A stretch of DNA of 64,000 nt, taken from positions 3,038,001-3,102,000 of the forward strand of contig OY763414.1 of NCBI GenBank assembly GCA_963667435.1. The letters are read 5' to 3'. A model generated the notes under the pieces. The model was given only the letters and a program-made list of their open reading frames with translations, did not search any database and was not told where the DNA came from. The translations under genes and the position numbers were made by a program. Below, piece by piece: positions 26,635 to 34,756 of the stretch (position 1 is the first letter of the stretch; each line of letters begins with the position of its first letter). Source of the DNA: Marispirochaeta sp963667435 (GTDB lineage: Bacteria; Spirochaetota; Spirochaetia; JC444; Marispirochaetaceae).

Positions 26635-26820
26635 TGGGTGAATGAACTGCCGGTGGCTGGATGGTGCAGCGTTCGTTGATGAGTTCTTTCTGGAATATCT
26701 TGCTGTAATCCGAGTGTGAATAAAATCTCCGGGAATAGACATGTCTTGTACAGTCTTTTTCCGGATGTTATAGTGCCCGTCAGATAATCAATACTATTTT
26801 TACGGCAAAGAAAAAACACA

Positions 26821-26906
26821 GCCCTGCAGGTAGTCCGGGCGACCGCTCAATCGGTCCAGTATCCATCGCAAGATGTCCGTCTTTGTCTCGGGAGAGTTGC
26901 GTCTCC
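26821..26906 (+). promoter_or_regulatory. Structured leader upstream of the YjdF gene
   Basis: Three successive hairpins can be drawn: GCCC (26821) with GGGC (26837), GACCG (26841-26845) with CGGTC (26852-26856), and GGAGA (26891-26895) with TCTCC (26902-26906), the last just before the start region of yjdF. YjdF genes in Firmicutes are often controlled by the yjdF riboswitch that binds aza-aromatic compounds. I cannot match the consensus from memory, so riboswitch identity is unproven. The preceding 26635-26820 shows no other feature. Confidence 0.3.
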
Positions 26907-26920
26907 AGAGGCAGGATATT

Positions 26921-27301
26921 ATGCAGGTTGTTACAACAGTGTTCTTTAACGGTCAGTTCTGGATTGCTCTTATTGAGAAGCTGGATTCCTCCGGAACTGT
27001 GTTTATTGGTAAGTACACCTTCGGTCCGGAACCAACAAACCCGCAGCTCCTGCAGTTTTATCTCAACGAGTATTCTCATGTTACCTGCTATCAGGACACA
27101 CCGGACAATGTCAGAGTTTCGCGCAGTGGAAAGTCGGGGAAATCCCCCGGCAGAAGTTCTGCACTGGATCAATGGAAAATTATGCACCAGGCTGAACTTT
27201 TCCGCAGGAAACAAAACAGTAGAAAACGGCAGGAACTTGATGAGCGAGAACGCTTTGCCCTGCGACAGGAAAAAAAGAAGCGGAAAAAACGGGGACGGTA
27301 A
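26921..27301 (+). CDS. YjdF family (DUF2992) protein
   Basis: 126 residues from the ATG at 26921. The pattern TVFFNGQFWIALIEK, then YTFGPEPTNPQLLQFYLNEY, then a very basic C-terminal tail (RKRQELDERERFALRQEKKKRKK) matches the small YjdF family described in Firmicutes, whose function is unknown but linked to aromatic-compound sensing. An upstream extension to 26873 is in frame but lies in the structured leader. The gene ends nine bases from the convergent glucosidase stop. Confidence 0.8.
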   Translation: MQVVTTVFFNGQFWIALIEKLDSSGTVFIGKYTFGPEPTNPQLLQFYLNEYSHVTCYQDTPDNVRVSRSGKSGKSPGRSSALDQWKIMHQAELFRRKQNSRKRQELDERERFALRQEKKKRKKRGR

Positions 27302-27309
27302 GAAATGTT

Positions 27310-28635
27310 TCAGGAGAAACCGGCAATCACATCCCGGTAGAAGTAGTAGCTGTCTTTTGGTACCCGTCTGAGCCCGTTTTCATAATCCGTATAGATAATG
27401 CCGAATCGCTTACTGTAGCCGTGGGCCCATTCGAAATTGTCCAGCAAGGACCAGGCAAAATACCCCTTCAGGGAGATGCCGTCAGAGATGAGGCGGCTGC
27501 ATGCCTCAAGGTGTGATTTCAGGTAGGCCACCCGTCTCGGGTCATGACATCGGTTTCCGTCTGTACTGAGATGATCTTCGAAGGCGGCACCGTTCTCGGT
27601 GATGTACAGATCAATTGGTCCGTAGGTTTTATGCACCCACTGCAGCTGCCGGTAGAGACCGTCGGGAACGACTGACCACCCCATGGCGGTTTTCTCCTGA
27701 AATGACGGGGCTACGGTAAAGCCTTCCGGATCCTCTTCACTATGGGTTACAGCATCTTCCCAGTAATAGTTAAGCCCGAGGAAATCGAAGGGGGAACTGA
27801 TAGTCTCCATATCCCGGTCTTTGACCGGCATGTGTACTGCAGGAGCAACCTGAAGATGGCGATCCGGGTATCCTCGACCGAAAAGAGGATCCAGATAAAT
27901 CCTGCTCTGTCCGTCAAAGCTGCGGTCTGCGGCATCCATATCTTCCTTGCTGAGTGTGGCGGGCCGTGGAGTACTGAGGTTGAGGGTTATGCCTATTTTT
28001 CCCGGGTAGCCCCCCTGTCTGAACTCCTTAACCGTCATGCCGTGGGCGAGATTTAGGTGGTGTACCGCATTGTAGGCTGCCTGACGATCCTTTCTTCCCG
28101 GGGCATGCTCTCCGTAAAGGTAACCGAGATGGGAGGAACACCAGGGTTCATTCAGGGTTATCCAGGTGGAAACCCTGTCACTGAACTGTTTGAAGCAGAG
28201 GTGTCCGTAATCGGCAAAACGCAGGGCTGTATCCCGTACCGTCCAGCCGCCGGCTTCCTCAAGCTCCTGAGGCAGATCCCAGTGGTAGAGAGTTATTACA
28301 GGCTCAATGCTGTATTGCAGAAGAGCGTCTATGAGCCGCTGGTAGTAATCGATCCCTGCCTGGCTGGGTGTGCTTCCTCCTCCGGGAAGTATCCTGGGCC
28401 ACGACAGGCTGAAGCGGTAGGCTTGTATTCCCGCTTGATGCATGAGGTGTATGTCTTCCTCAAAGCGATGATACTGATCGCAGGCTGTATCACCGGTGTC
28501 GCCGTTTTTAACCGCCCCCGGGGTGCGGCAGAAGGTATCCCATATGCTGAAGGTTCTGCCGTCTTTATCATAGGCGCCTTCCACCTGGTAGCTGGCTGTG
28601 GCGCATCCGAAGAGAAAATCCCTGCTGAATTCCAT
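27310..28635 (-). CDS. Family 1 beta-glucosidase
   Basis: 441 residues, the usual GH1 length, with no signal peptide (cytoplasmic). N-terminal FLFGCATASYQVEGAYDKDG, acid/base Glu in WITLNEPWCSS near residue 165, nucleophile Glu in YITENGAAF near 350, and EWAHGYSKRFGIIY near the end are all intact. It cleaves beta-linked glucose from the non-reducing end of disaccharides or glycosides. SD GGGAGG precedes the ATG. No sugar transporter lies next to it. Confidence 0.95.
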   Translation of the reverse strand: MEFSRDFLFGCATASYQVEGAYDKDGRTFSIWDTFCRTPGAVKNGDTGDTACDQYHRFEEDIHLMHQAGIQAYRFSLSWPRILPGGGSTPSQAGIDYYQRLIDALLQYSIEPVITLYHWDLPQELEEAGGWTVRDTALRFADYGHLCFKQFSDRVSTWITLNEPWCSSHLGYLYGEHAPGRKDRQAAYNAVHHLNLAHGMTVKEFRQGGYPGKIGITLNLSTPRPATLSKEDMDAADRSFDGQSRIYLDPLFGRGYPDRHLQVAPAVHMPVKDRDMETISSPFDFLGLNYYWEDAVTHSEEDPEGFTVAPSFQEKTAMGWSVVPDGLYRQLQWVHKTYGPIDLYITENGAAFEDHLSTDGNRCHDPRRVAYLKSHLEACSRLISDGISLKGYFAWSLLDNFEWAHGYSKRFGIIYTDYENGLRRVPKDSYYFYRDVIAGFS

Positions 28636-28672
28636 AAGGGCCTCCCTGTTTTCGGGGTTTGGGTTCAGTATA

Positions 28673-28987
28673 TCATGAAGTAATTATATCGATGAGACCA
28701 AAGGCCGGTTCTTCGTATGGGTGGGCTTCACGCAGGGCCTGTATCACCTGTTGCTTCAGCTCCTTTTTCAGCACCATTTCCACTTTTAGCTCTTCTTCTT
28801 TGTCCAGGGATCCCCGGGTGCCGAGATAGGGTGAACTTCCTTCTTTCGGTAGAAACTGACCGGTCCCGGTGGTCTGCCAGGCGCAGTGGCTGTAGGTGCC
28901 GATTCTTCCGGCTCCGGCGGCAAAGCAGGCTTCTTTAACCTGCTCCGCATGACTGGCGGGTACGTAAAAGTAGAGTTGGAGCATCAT
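28673..28987 (-). CDS. NIF3/YqfO C-terminal-like small protein
   Basis: 104 residues matching the regulatory insert of YqfO/NIF3 proteins as a stand-alone protein: YFYVPASHAEQVKEACFAAGAGRIGTYSHCAW and EALREAHPYEEPAFGLIDI, a PII/CutA-like fold. The HPYEEPA stretch is characteristic. Function unknown; metal or nucleotide binding is guessed from the fold. It overlaps the end of radA by four bases, so is co-translated with it. Confidence 0.8.
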   Translation of the reverse strand: MMLQLYFYVPASHAEQVKEACFAAGAGRIGTYSHCAWQTTGTGQFLPKEGSSPYLGTRGSLDKEEELKVEMVLKKELKQQVIQALREAHPYEEPAFGLIDIITS

Positions 28988-30327
28988 GGAGTCTTCCTGT
29001 CGGAATTCGCGGCAAAAAGTTCCGCCAGTATCTCTTTCAGTCCCCGTCCTTTTTTTCCGGCTCCGATCTGCGCTTTGAATCCCAGCTTTTCAGCCGAACG
29101 GATACGCAGTTCCGGCTGGGATACGGTGCGTACTTCACCAGCAAGGCTGATTTCTCCTGCAACAACTGTTTTCGGAGGTGCCGCAAGACCGGTGCGGGCG
29201 GAATAAAGTGCCACCGCCAGGGGAAGATCAATTCCCACTTCATCCAGACGGATTCCTCCCGCTACGTTGACATAGAGGTCCTGATCAGAAAAGCGCAGAC
29301 CCACATGCTTTTCCAGTACCGCCGCAATCCGTGAAACCCTGGTTGCGTCGATCCTATCCGCATAGGTGCGGGAAAGCCCGCTTTTCGCCGGCACCGTCAG
29401 GGCCTGAATTTCCACCAGCAGTACCCGGCTGCCTTCATAAACCGGCGCTATGGCCGTACCCGGAGGAAGATTTCCCTCCCGGTCCCGCAGGAACAGTGAT
29501 GCAGGATTACTGACTCCCAGCAGCCCTTGTGCTTCCATTGAGAATATTCCCACCTCGTTTACGGGACCGAAGCGGTTTTTCATTGCCCGCAGAAGGCGGA
29601 TTCCGCCTTCTGCTTCTTCAAAGTAGAGAACCGTATCAACCATATGTTCTATAACCTTGGGACCGGCTATGTTGCCTTCCTTGGTTACGTGGGCAACCAG
29701 AAAGACCGGAGTACTGTGTTCCCTGCACCAGTCCACGATTTCATAGCTGCCGAATTTTATCTGATTTACCGTTCCCGGTACCGGTCCTATTTCCGCCGAA
29801 ATAAGAGTCTGGATGGAATCCACCACAACCAGTGCCGGCTGCAGTTTTTCCAGCTGTCGAAGAAGGGTTTCAACTCCGGTTTCACAGAGAACTTTTATGT
29901 TGTCCGTATCTGCACCGATACGCCTGGCTCTCATGGCTATCTGCTGGGCTGATTCTTCTCCGGAAATATAGAGAACAGGACCTGAGCACTTTGCTCTGCG
30001 GGAGGCCTGCAGCAGAAGGGTGGATTTGCCTATTCCCGGCTGTCCTCCGATGAGTACGGAACTGCCCGAAACAATACCGCCTCCAAGAACCTGGTTGAGC
30101 TCGGGAATACCGCTGTCCATGCGTTCTTCCTGCGCTGCCGGGATTTTACTTAAGGGTTGAGGTTGTGATGTTTTTTTGCCCGGTGTTCCCTGTCTGCCTG
30201 GTTTTTCGGGGACAGCAATTTCTTCGTTCATGGTGTTCCATTCCCCGCAGGCGGGACAGCGGCCGAGCCATTTTGACTCTATCCTTCCGCAGCTGGAACA
30301 GACAAACCCGGGTGATTTCTTTTTCAT
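28984..30327 (-). CDS. radA: DNA repair protein RadA (Sms)
   Basis: 447 residues. Zinc finger FVCSSCGRIESKWLGRCPACGEW at ~9-31, RecA-like ATPase with Walker A GGQPGIGKSTLLLQ, the RadA-specific KNRFGPVNEVG, and a C-terminal Lon-protease-like domain (GGIRLDEVGIDLPLAVALYSA). It drives branch migration during recombination repair. Complete. It overlaps the upstream barrel-protein stop by four bases. Confidence 0.96.
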   Translation of the reverse strand: MKKKSPGFVCSSCGRIESKWLGRCPACGEWNTMNEEIAVPEKPGRQGTPGKKTSQPQPLSKIPAAQEERMDSGIPELNQVLGGGIVSGSSVLIGGQPGIGKSTLLLQASRRAKCSGPVLYISGEESAQQIAMRARRIGADTDNIKVLCETGVETLLRQLEKLQPALVVVDSIQTLISAEIGPVPGTVNQIKFGSYEIVDWCREHSTPVFLVAHVTKEGNIAGPKVIEHMVDTVLYFEEAEGGIRLLRAMKNRFGPVNEVGIFSMEAQGLLGVSNPASLFLRDREGNLPPGTAIAPVYEGSRVLLVEIQALTVPAKSGLSRTYADRIDATRVSRIAAVLEKHVGLRFSDQDLYVNVAGGIRLDEVGIDLPLAVALYSARTGLAAPPKTVVAGEISLAGEVRTVSQPELRIRSAEKLGFKAQIGAGKKGRGLKEILAELFAANSDRKTP

Positions 30328-30791
30328 TTGCTGGAAAAATGGTAGCGGATACCGAGGCCTCCATCAAGATCGCCGGTGGTTTCTGGAAAAAGGGCAATAC
30401 CTGGAACCAGCTCAAGGAAAAGTTCCAGTTCCGGTATCGGATAGAAGGTCACTCCCACGGGGAGCCTTACTCCAAGACCTATGCTGCCGTCCTCTTTTGA
30501 ATCTGCAGTAAAGAGTCGGAGTTTAGCCCCGCCGCCAAGATACCAGCCGAAAGGCTTGTCAATCTCACTCTCTATTTCGGGAAATCCTTCCCGGATAAAC
30601 AGGTAATCCCCGTGAATATGAATATAATTACGGAAAGACCAGGCTGCTCCAAGGATGTATCTGTTCTCATATGAAAAGCTGAGGCCAGTGGGTTCACCTA
30701 TAACTATCCCTGCGCCGAAATCCGCCGCTATAAGGGGTGCTGTGGTGCTCAACAATATCAGTAAAATCAGAACAACTCCGGTCTTGCGCAT
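30324..30791 (-). CDS. Small outer-membrane barrel-like protein
   Basis: 155 residues with a signal peptide (LLSTTAPLIAADFG), then alternating strand-like segments with Gly and aromatics (GAGIVIGEPTGLSFSYENRY, GLGVRLPVGVTFYPIPELELFLEL). Probably an 8-strand outer-membrane or periplasmic barrel. Four-base overlap with radA makes an operon, but no functional tie to repair is visible. Confidence 0.7.
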   Translation of the reverse strand: MRKTGVVLILLILLSTTAPLIAADFGAGIVIGEPTGLSFSYENRYILGAAWSFRNYIHIHGDYLFIREGFPEIESEIDKPFGWYLGGGAKLRLFTADSKEDGSIGLGVRLPVGVTFYPIPELELFLELVPGIALFPETTGDLDGGLGIRYHFSSK

Positions 30792-30832
30792 ATTTCTCTC
30801 CTTGCTTCTGTTGCTGTTCTATAGAGGAGAAA

Positions 30833-31804
30833 CTACTGAAGCTTCAGCAGTTCTACAACAAAAACCAGAAATGAGTTGGGAGGGATAACTCCGGGGTAGC
30901 CCTGCTCTCCGTAACCGAGGTGAGGAGGGATCACCAGACGGCGTTTCTCGCCGATCTTCATGCCTCCGTCGGCAAGAATTCCGTCCCGCCACCCTGGAAT
31001 TACTTTGTCCAGACTGAATTCCACGGGATCACCACCGAAGCTGCTCTGAATAACAGAGTCATTGAGGAGTTTCAGTTCATAGTGGACGCTGACGCTTGCT
31101 CCGGGCTTTGCCTGATCATTTCCGGATCCTGCATCAAGTACTTCAAAGAATACTCCGCTGTCGGTGGATTTTAGATCGGGCCATTTTGAGGTTATCTGAT
31201 TAAGGAGGCCTTTCTGTGCTTCCGCCATTTTTTCGCGGGTTCGTCGTTCGTTGTCGGAGATCATGGCTTGAAAGCTTTCCTGGGTAACGGTGAAGGATTC
31301 CGCCTCACTGCCGATCCGCAGAATGGTTATGGAGTTGATTCGGTCTCCTGCTTCGATGCTGTTTACCACATCCATTCCGACCACGACATAGCCGAATACG
31401 GAGTGGCGATCATCAAGATGGGGGGTCTCTTTGTGGGTAATGAAGAACTGACTGCCGTTGGTGTTGGCTCCGCTGTTGGCCATGGAGAGCACTCCTTCTC
31501 GGTCGTGGCGGAGTTCAGAGTCAAACTCATCGGGAAAGCTGTATCCCGGTCCACCGGTTCCCGTGCCTTGAGGACAGCCGCCCTGAATTACAAAATCATC
31601 CACAACCCGGTGAAAATTGAGTCCGTCATAGTAGGGGCCGTCGGTTTCATCGTTATCAATGGTTCCCTCCGCAAGGCCGACAAAGTTGGATACCGTCATA
31701 GGTGCCCGTTTGTACTCAAGCTCGCAGTAAATGAGTCCTTTTTCTGTATTGATTTCGGCATAGACGCCGTCGGACAGTTCGGGCTGGGCATTAAGATTGC
31801 TCAT
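30833..31804 (-). CDS. Fused cyclophilin-FKBP peptidyl-prolyl isomerase
   Basis: 323 residues from the ATG at 31804. The first ~170 are a cyclophilin (NFHRVVDDFVIQGGCPQGTG, SMANSGANTNGSQFFITHKETPHLD), then a helical linker, then an FKBP domain (ASVSVHYELKLLNDS, VIPGWRDGILADGGMKIGEKRRLVIPPHLGYGEQGYPG). Both catalytic patches look intact. Dual immunophilins of this order are known from Treponema. The start is ambiguous: AGGAG lies 8 bases before 31804, giving a cytoplasmic protein, but an in-frame ATG at 31867 would add a signal-peptide-like segment (LSAFVIFFISGVIA) and export it. Confidence 0.9.
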   Translation of the reverse strand: MSNLNAQPELSDGVYAEINTEKGLIYCELEYKRAPMTVSNFVGLAEGTIDNDETDGPYYDGLNFHRVVDDFVIQGGCPQGTGTGGPGYSFPDEFDSELRHDREGVLSMANSGANTNGSQFFITHKETPHLDDRHSVFGYVVVGMDVVNSIEAGDRINSITILRIGSEAESFTVTQESFQAMISDNERRTREKMAEAQKGLLNQITSKWPDLKSTDSGVFFEVLDAGSGNDQAKPGASVSVHYELKLLNDSVIQSSFGGDPVEFSLDKVIPGWRDGILADGGMKIGEKRRLVIPPHLGYGEQGYPGVIPPNSFLVFVVELLKLQ

Positions 31805-31978
31805 CGCTATTACTCCTGAGATAAAAAAAATAACAAATGCTGATAGTCGAAAACGCCCGGGTAGCATAGGACTGCTCTCCGGGCATTTCTGCATGTGCTG
31901 TGCAAATAGTTTTGTCATGAAGAGTAATGCTACCATGGAAGCATTGCCTCTACAAGATCAAAAGGGCGGCGGAAAGAT

Positions 31979-33154
31979 TTACCTGTTGTCGATAATTCTC
32001 GCCATTACCACTCCCCCGATGTTTTTGAGTTTTTCCAGGAGTGTATCCGTTGCGGGGTTCTCTATATCAATTATGTTGTAGGCATAGTTTTCCCTGTGGC
32101 GGTTGATCATTTCTGATATGTTCATCTGTTCTTCTGCAAGAACGGTGGTTATCTGGCCTACCATGTTGGGAATATTGCGGTTTGCAATGACTATACGGGT
32201 ATCTGTGGTTGGGGGGAGTGAACAGTCTGGAAAATTCACGGAATTCCTGATGTTTCCTGTTTCCAGGAAGTTTACTATCTGGTTTACCGCCATGATGGCA
32301 CAGTTCTCTTCGGCTTCCGGGGTGGATGCTCCCAGGTGCGGGATGGCAATAACATTTTCGATTCCCAGGATTGAACTGTCGGGAAAATCCGTTACGTACC
32401 GGTCAACAATACCTTCCTTTATTGCCTCAATAAGATCGCTGTTGTTTACCAGTCCGCCCCGGGAGAAGTTGAGGATTTTTACCCCTTTCTTCATGCGGCC
32501 GAATCTCTCTTTATTCAGCATTCCCCGTGTTTTATCGTTCAGGGGGACATGGACGCTGAGGTAATCGGAGTTTGCAATCAGGGCTTCCAGGCTGTCCGCC
32601 TTGCGAACAGTGGGGGAGAGTCCCCAGGCGGCCTCTACTGAGATGAATGGGTCAAACCCGGAGACAATCATTCCCAGCCGCTCTGCATCGTTGGCGACAT
32701 CCACGCCGATTGCACCGAGACCGATAATACCCAGGGTTTTTCCTTTTATTTCGCCGCCGGTAAACCGTTTTTTCTCTTTTTCAATAAGTGCGGGAACTTC
32801 ATCCCCCTTATCCGCCAGGCTCTGGGCCCACTGCATTGCCCGGAATATCTTTCTGGAAGAGAGGAACAGGCCGGTAAGGGTAAGCTCTTTTACTGAGTTT
32901 GCGTTTGCCCCGGGGGTGTTGAACACCACAACACCCTTCTCTGTGCACTCCGCAACGGGAATATTGTTGGTTCCGGCTCCTGCCCGGGCTATTGCCCGTA
33001 CTGAACCCGGAAGCTTCATGGAGTGCATTTCCTGGCTGCGGACTATTATTGCATCGGGGTTGATGAGTTCGGAGGCTACTTCATAGCTCTCCCGGGAAAA
33101 GAGTTCCAATCCCCTGGGGGAAATCTTGTTCAGTGTTTGAATCTTGTACATCAT
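31979..33154 (-). CDS. serA: D-3-phosphoglycerate dehydrogenase
   Basis: 391 residues: NAD-binding GKTLGIIGLGAIGVDVANDAERLGM, the catalytic Arg-Glu-His set (NFSRGGLV; AIPHLGASTPEAEENCA), and a C-terminal ACT domain (NIPNMVGQITTVLAEEQMNISEMINRHRENYAYNIIDIE). It makes 3-phosphohydroxypyruvate, the first step of serine synthesis; this short ACT form is probably inhibited by serine. Its start overlaps the rex stop, so the two form an operon governed by Rex. SD AAAGGAG. Confidence 0.95.
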   Translation of the reverse strand: MMYKIQTLNKISPRGLELFSRESYEVASELINPDAIIVRSQEMHSMKLPGSVRAIARAGAGTNNIPVAECTEKGVVVFNTPGANANSVKELTLTGLFLSSRKIFRAMQWAQSLADKGDEVPALIEKEKKRFTGGEIKGKTLGIIGLGAIGVDVANDAERLGMIVSGFDPFISVEAAWGLSPTVRKADSLEALIANSDYLSVHVPLNDKTRGMLNKERFGRMKKGVKILNFSRGGLVNNSDLIEAIKEGIVDRYVTDFPDSSILGIENVIAIPHLGASTPEAEENCAIMAVNQIVNFLETGNIRNSVNFPDCSLPPTTDTRIVIANRNIPNMVGQITTVLAEEQMNISEMINRHRENYAYNIIDIENPATDTLLEKLKNIGGVVMARIIDNR

Positions 33155-33786
33155 GGTCTCCTTTCTGATGTGTAAATTAGGCCAGCCAGTATGCGCAGTT
33201 CATCAAGAACTGATATCTGGCGGACCCTGATGGTGTCCGGTACGGCAACGGGGCTGCTGAAATTTACAATCCCCTGAATCCCTCCCTCTATGAGGCGGTC
33301 AGCTGCAGTCTGGGCCTGCTTTGAGGGGACGGCAATTATACCTAATTCTATTTTGTGCTCCTTCACATAGTCAGTAATCCTGTATGAAGGCAGTAGCGGA
33401 ACACTGGCTGTGAGGATTTCGAGCTTGTTTGTGTCGCTGTCAAACCCGGCACGTATGGCAATTCCTTCAGTACTGAATCCGGGGTAGGCTAATACTGCCT
33501 GCCCCAGGCGTCCAAGGCCGATTATGCAGGCGCTGCGTTCCTCCTTGAGGCCCAGGGTTTCTGCGATTGCCGTCTTAAGTTCTTCCGGAGAGTATCCCGC
33601 ACTGCTGAAACGCCCCTGGGGAAGGAAGCCGAAATCCTTACGGATGGTGTAGGCGGATTCTCCCAGGCGCTCTCCAAGTTGAGTTGAAGATATACGATGG
33701 CTTCCTTCGGCGATAATATCGTCAAGCAGTCCGTAAATTGCGCAGAGGCGCTCAACTGTAGGCTGTGGAATAGTCCCGCTGTTCAT
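33151..33786 (-). CDS. rex: Redox-sensing transcriptional repressor Rex
   Basis: 211 residues: N-terminal winged helix (HRISSTQLGERLGESAYTIRKDFGFLP) and a Rossmann domain with GLGRLGQAVLAYPGF that binds NAD(H). Rex leaves DNA when NADH/NAD+ rises, switching on fermentation and hydrogen genes. It is transcribed leftwards with serA. A Rex box inside a 40-bp perfect palindrome lies 23-62 bases upstream of its ATG, so autorepression is very likely. Confidence 0.96.
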   Translation of the reverse strand: MNSGTIPQPTVERLCAIYGLLDDIIAEGSHRISSTQLGERLGESAYTIRKDFGFLPQGRFSSAGYSPEELKTAIAETLGLKEERSACIIGLGRLGQAVLAYPGFSTEGIAIRAGFDSDTNKLEILTASVPLLPSYRITDYVKEHKIELGIIAVPSKQAQTAADRLIEGGIQGIVNFSSPVAVPDTIRVRQISVLDELRILAGLIYTSERRP

Positions 33787-33808
33787 TCCTTTCTCTTTAC
33801 AGGAAACC

Positions 33809-33848
33809 TCGTCAGAATACTGTGAAATATTTCACAGTATTCTGACGA
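33809..33848. promoter_or_regulatory. Rex operator inside a 40-bp perfect palindrome
   Basis: The core TGTGAAATATTTCACA (33821-33836) fits the Rex consensus. Symmetry continues without a mismatch for 12 bases on each side, to 33809 and 33848. The site is between the divergent rex and tetR genes. The symmetry is far longer than a Rex dimer needs, so a hairpin or a second regulator is possible. Confidence 0.85.
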
Positions 33849-33903
33849 TATCCTACAGTCTCTTACGAATCAGGTCAAGGGAGTTTGATATAAATGTTGA
33901 GAG

Positions 33904-33919
33904 TTTGCCTACTGGCAAA
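33904..33919. promoter_or_regulatory. Inverted repeat, operator candidate for the TetR gene
   Basis: TTTGCC-TACT-GGCAAA is a perfect 6+4+6 palindrome directly abutting the -35 box of the promoter for the TetR-family gene. Position fits autorepression. Confidence 0.5.
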
Positions 33920-33948
33920 TTGACGGGAAGAACGGGTTAAGCTACAGT
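33920..33948 (+). promoter_or_regulatory. Promoter of the TetR-family gene, possibly leaderless
   Basis: TTGACG (33920-33925), 17-base spacer, TACAGT (33943-33948). Transcription would start around 33955, essentially at the ATG at 33956, and no SD precedes that ATG. This suggests a leaderless message. Confidence 0.5.
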
Positions 33949-33955
33949 AACAAAG

Positions 33956-34594
33956 ATGAAAAAACGGGCAATGAGCAGTGTTGAAAAAAAGGAAAAAGAA
34001 AAGCGTATTCTTGCGACAGCCGCGGACCTTTTCCGGGAAGGCGATTTTGACTCCGTCAGTATCGCCAGTATTGCCCGGGATGCGGGTATTGCCAAAGGGA
34101 CGGTGTTTCTCTATTTCACTTCCAAAGAGGAACTGTTCCTTAGTCTTACCGAGCAGTATCTTCAGGAGTGGGTCGGGGATGCAGGAACCTACCTGGTCTC
34201 TGCCAGCCTCGAAGGTGCCATGGAGCTGGAGGCTGCAGCCGAGATTTTTGCCGCCAGTCTGGGGGCAAAGGAAGATCTTCTTCGCCTGCTGGGAATCCTT
34301 CATCCAAGACTTCTGCCGGGCTGCAGTGCTGAGGTACTTAATCGTTACCGCAGTGTCTGGCTTGAAACCATTGCTTCTCTGGAATCCGTATTTTCTCAGG
34401 CTGCCCCTTCACCGCGGGGACGGTCTTGGGGTGAAATCCTGCAGGATCTCTATGTACTTATTATCGGTGTTCAGGGAAGTCTGGATTTGCGGGAGAACGG
34501 AACCTCCGCCGAACAGGGGTTTGTTCCCCTTTTTCGCAGACTCAGCCTGGAATATCTCAGAGGCCTTGCGTCCGGCCTCGTCATAAAGGACTGA
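33956..34594 (+). CDS. TetR-family transcriptional repressor
   Basis: 212 residues: N-terminal helix-turn-helix (ILATAADLFREGDFDSVSIASIARDAGIAKGTVFLYFTSKEELFLSL) is textbook TetR; the C-terminal ligand domain is all-helical with no recognisable specificity. It lies 160 bases upstream of, and in line with, a two-gene ABC exporter, the commonest target of such regulators. Start at 33956 matches the promoter spacing; 33971 is an alternative. Confidence 0.9.
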   Translation: MKKRAMSSVEKKEKEKRILATAADLFREGDFDSVSIASIARDAGIAKGTVFLYFTSKEELFLSLTEQYLQEWVGDAGTYLVSASLEGAMELEAAAEIFAASLGAKEDLLRLLGILHPRLLPGCSAEVLNRYRSVWLETIASLESVFSQAAPSPRGRSWGEILQDLYVLIIGVQGSLDLRENGTSAEQGFVPLFRRLSLEYLRGLASGLVIKD

Positions 34595-34679
34595 ATTCAG
34601 TATATGTTCACCTCTGAAGGCTACTCTTTTTCCCATATTTTGCGTTGTACAGGGTTTTTGCGATTTTCCACTCTTGTTG

Positions 34680-34695
34680 CCGCAAAAACTTGCGG
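34680..34695. promoter_or_regulatory. Inverted repeat ahead of the ABC exporter
   Basis: CCGCAA-AAAC-TTGCGG has the same 6+4+6 form as the repeat at 33904-33919 but a different half-site. It lies 62 bases before the ABC start. It could be a repressor site; no clear promoter boxes overlap it. Confidence 0.35.
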
Positions 34696-34756
34696 GTCCT
34701 GTCAGATTTTTCCTTCCCGGTTATGGTAAAAGTATCATGTTTTTAGAGGTCTCCAT

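Noticed and set aside
33875..34303. 142-residue minus-strand frame opposite the TetR gene
   Set aside because: The plus-strand TetR reading has a full helix-turn-helix; this one has none.
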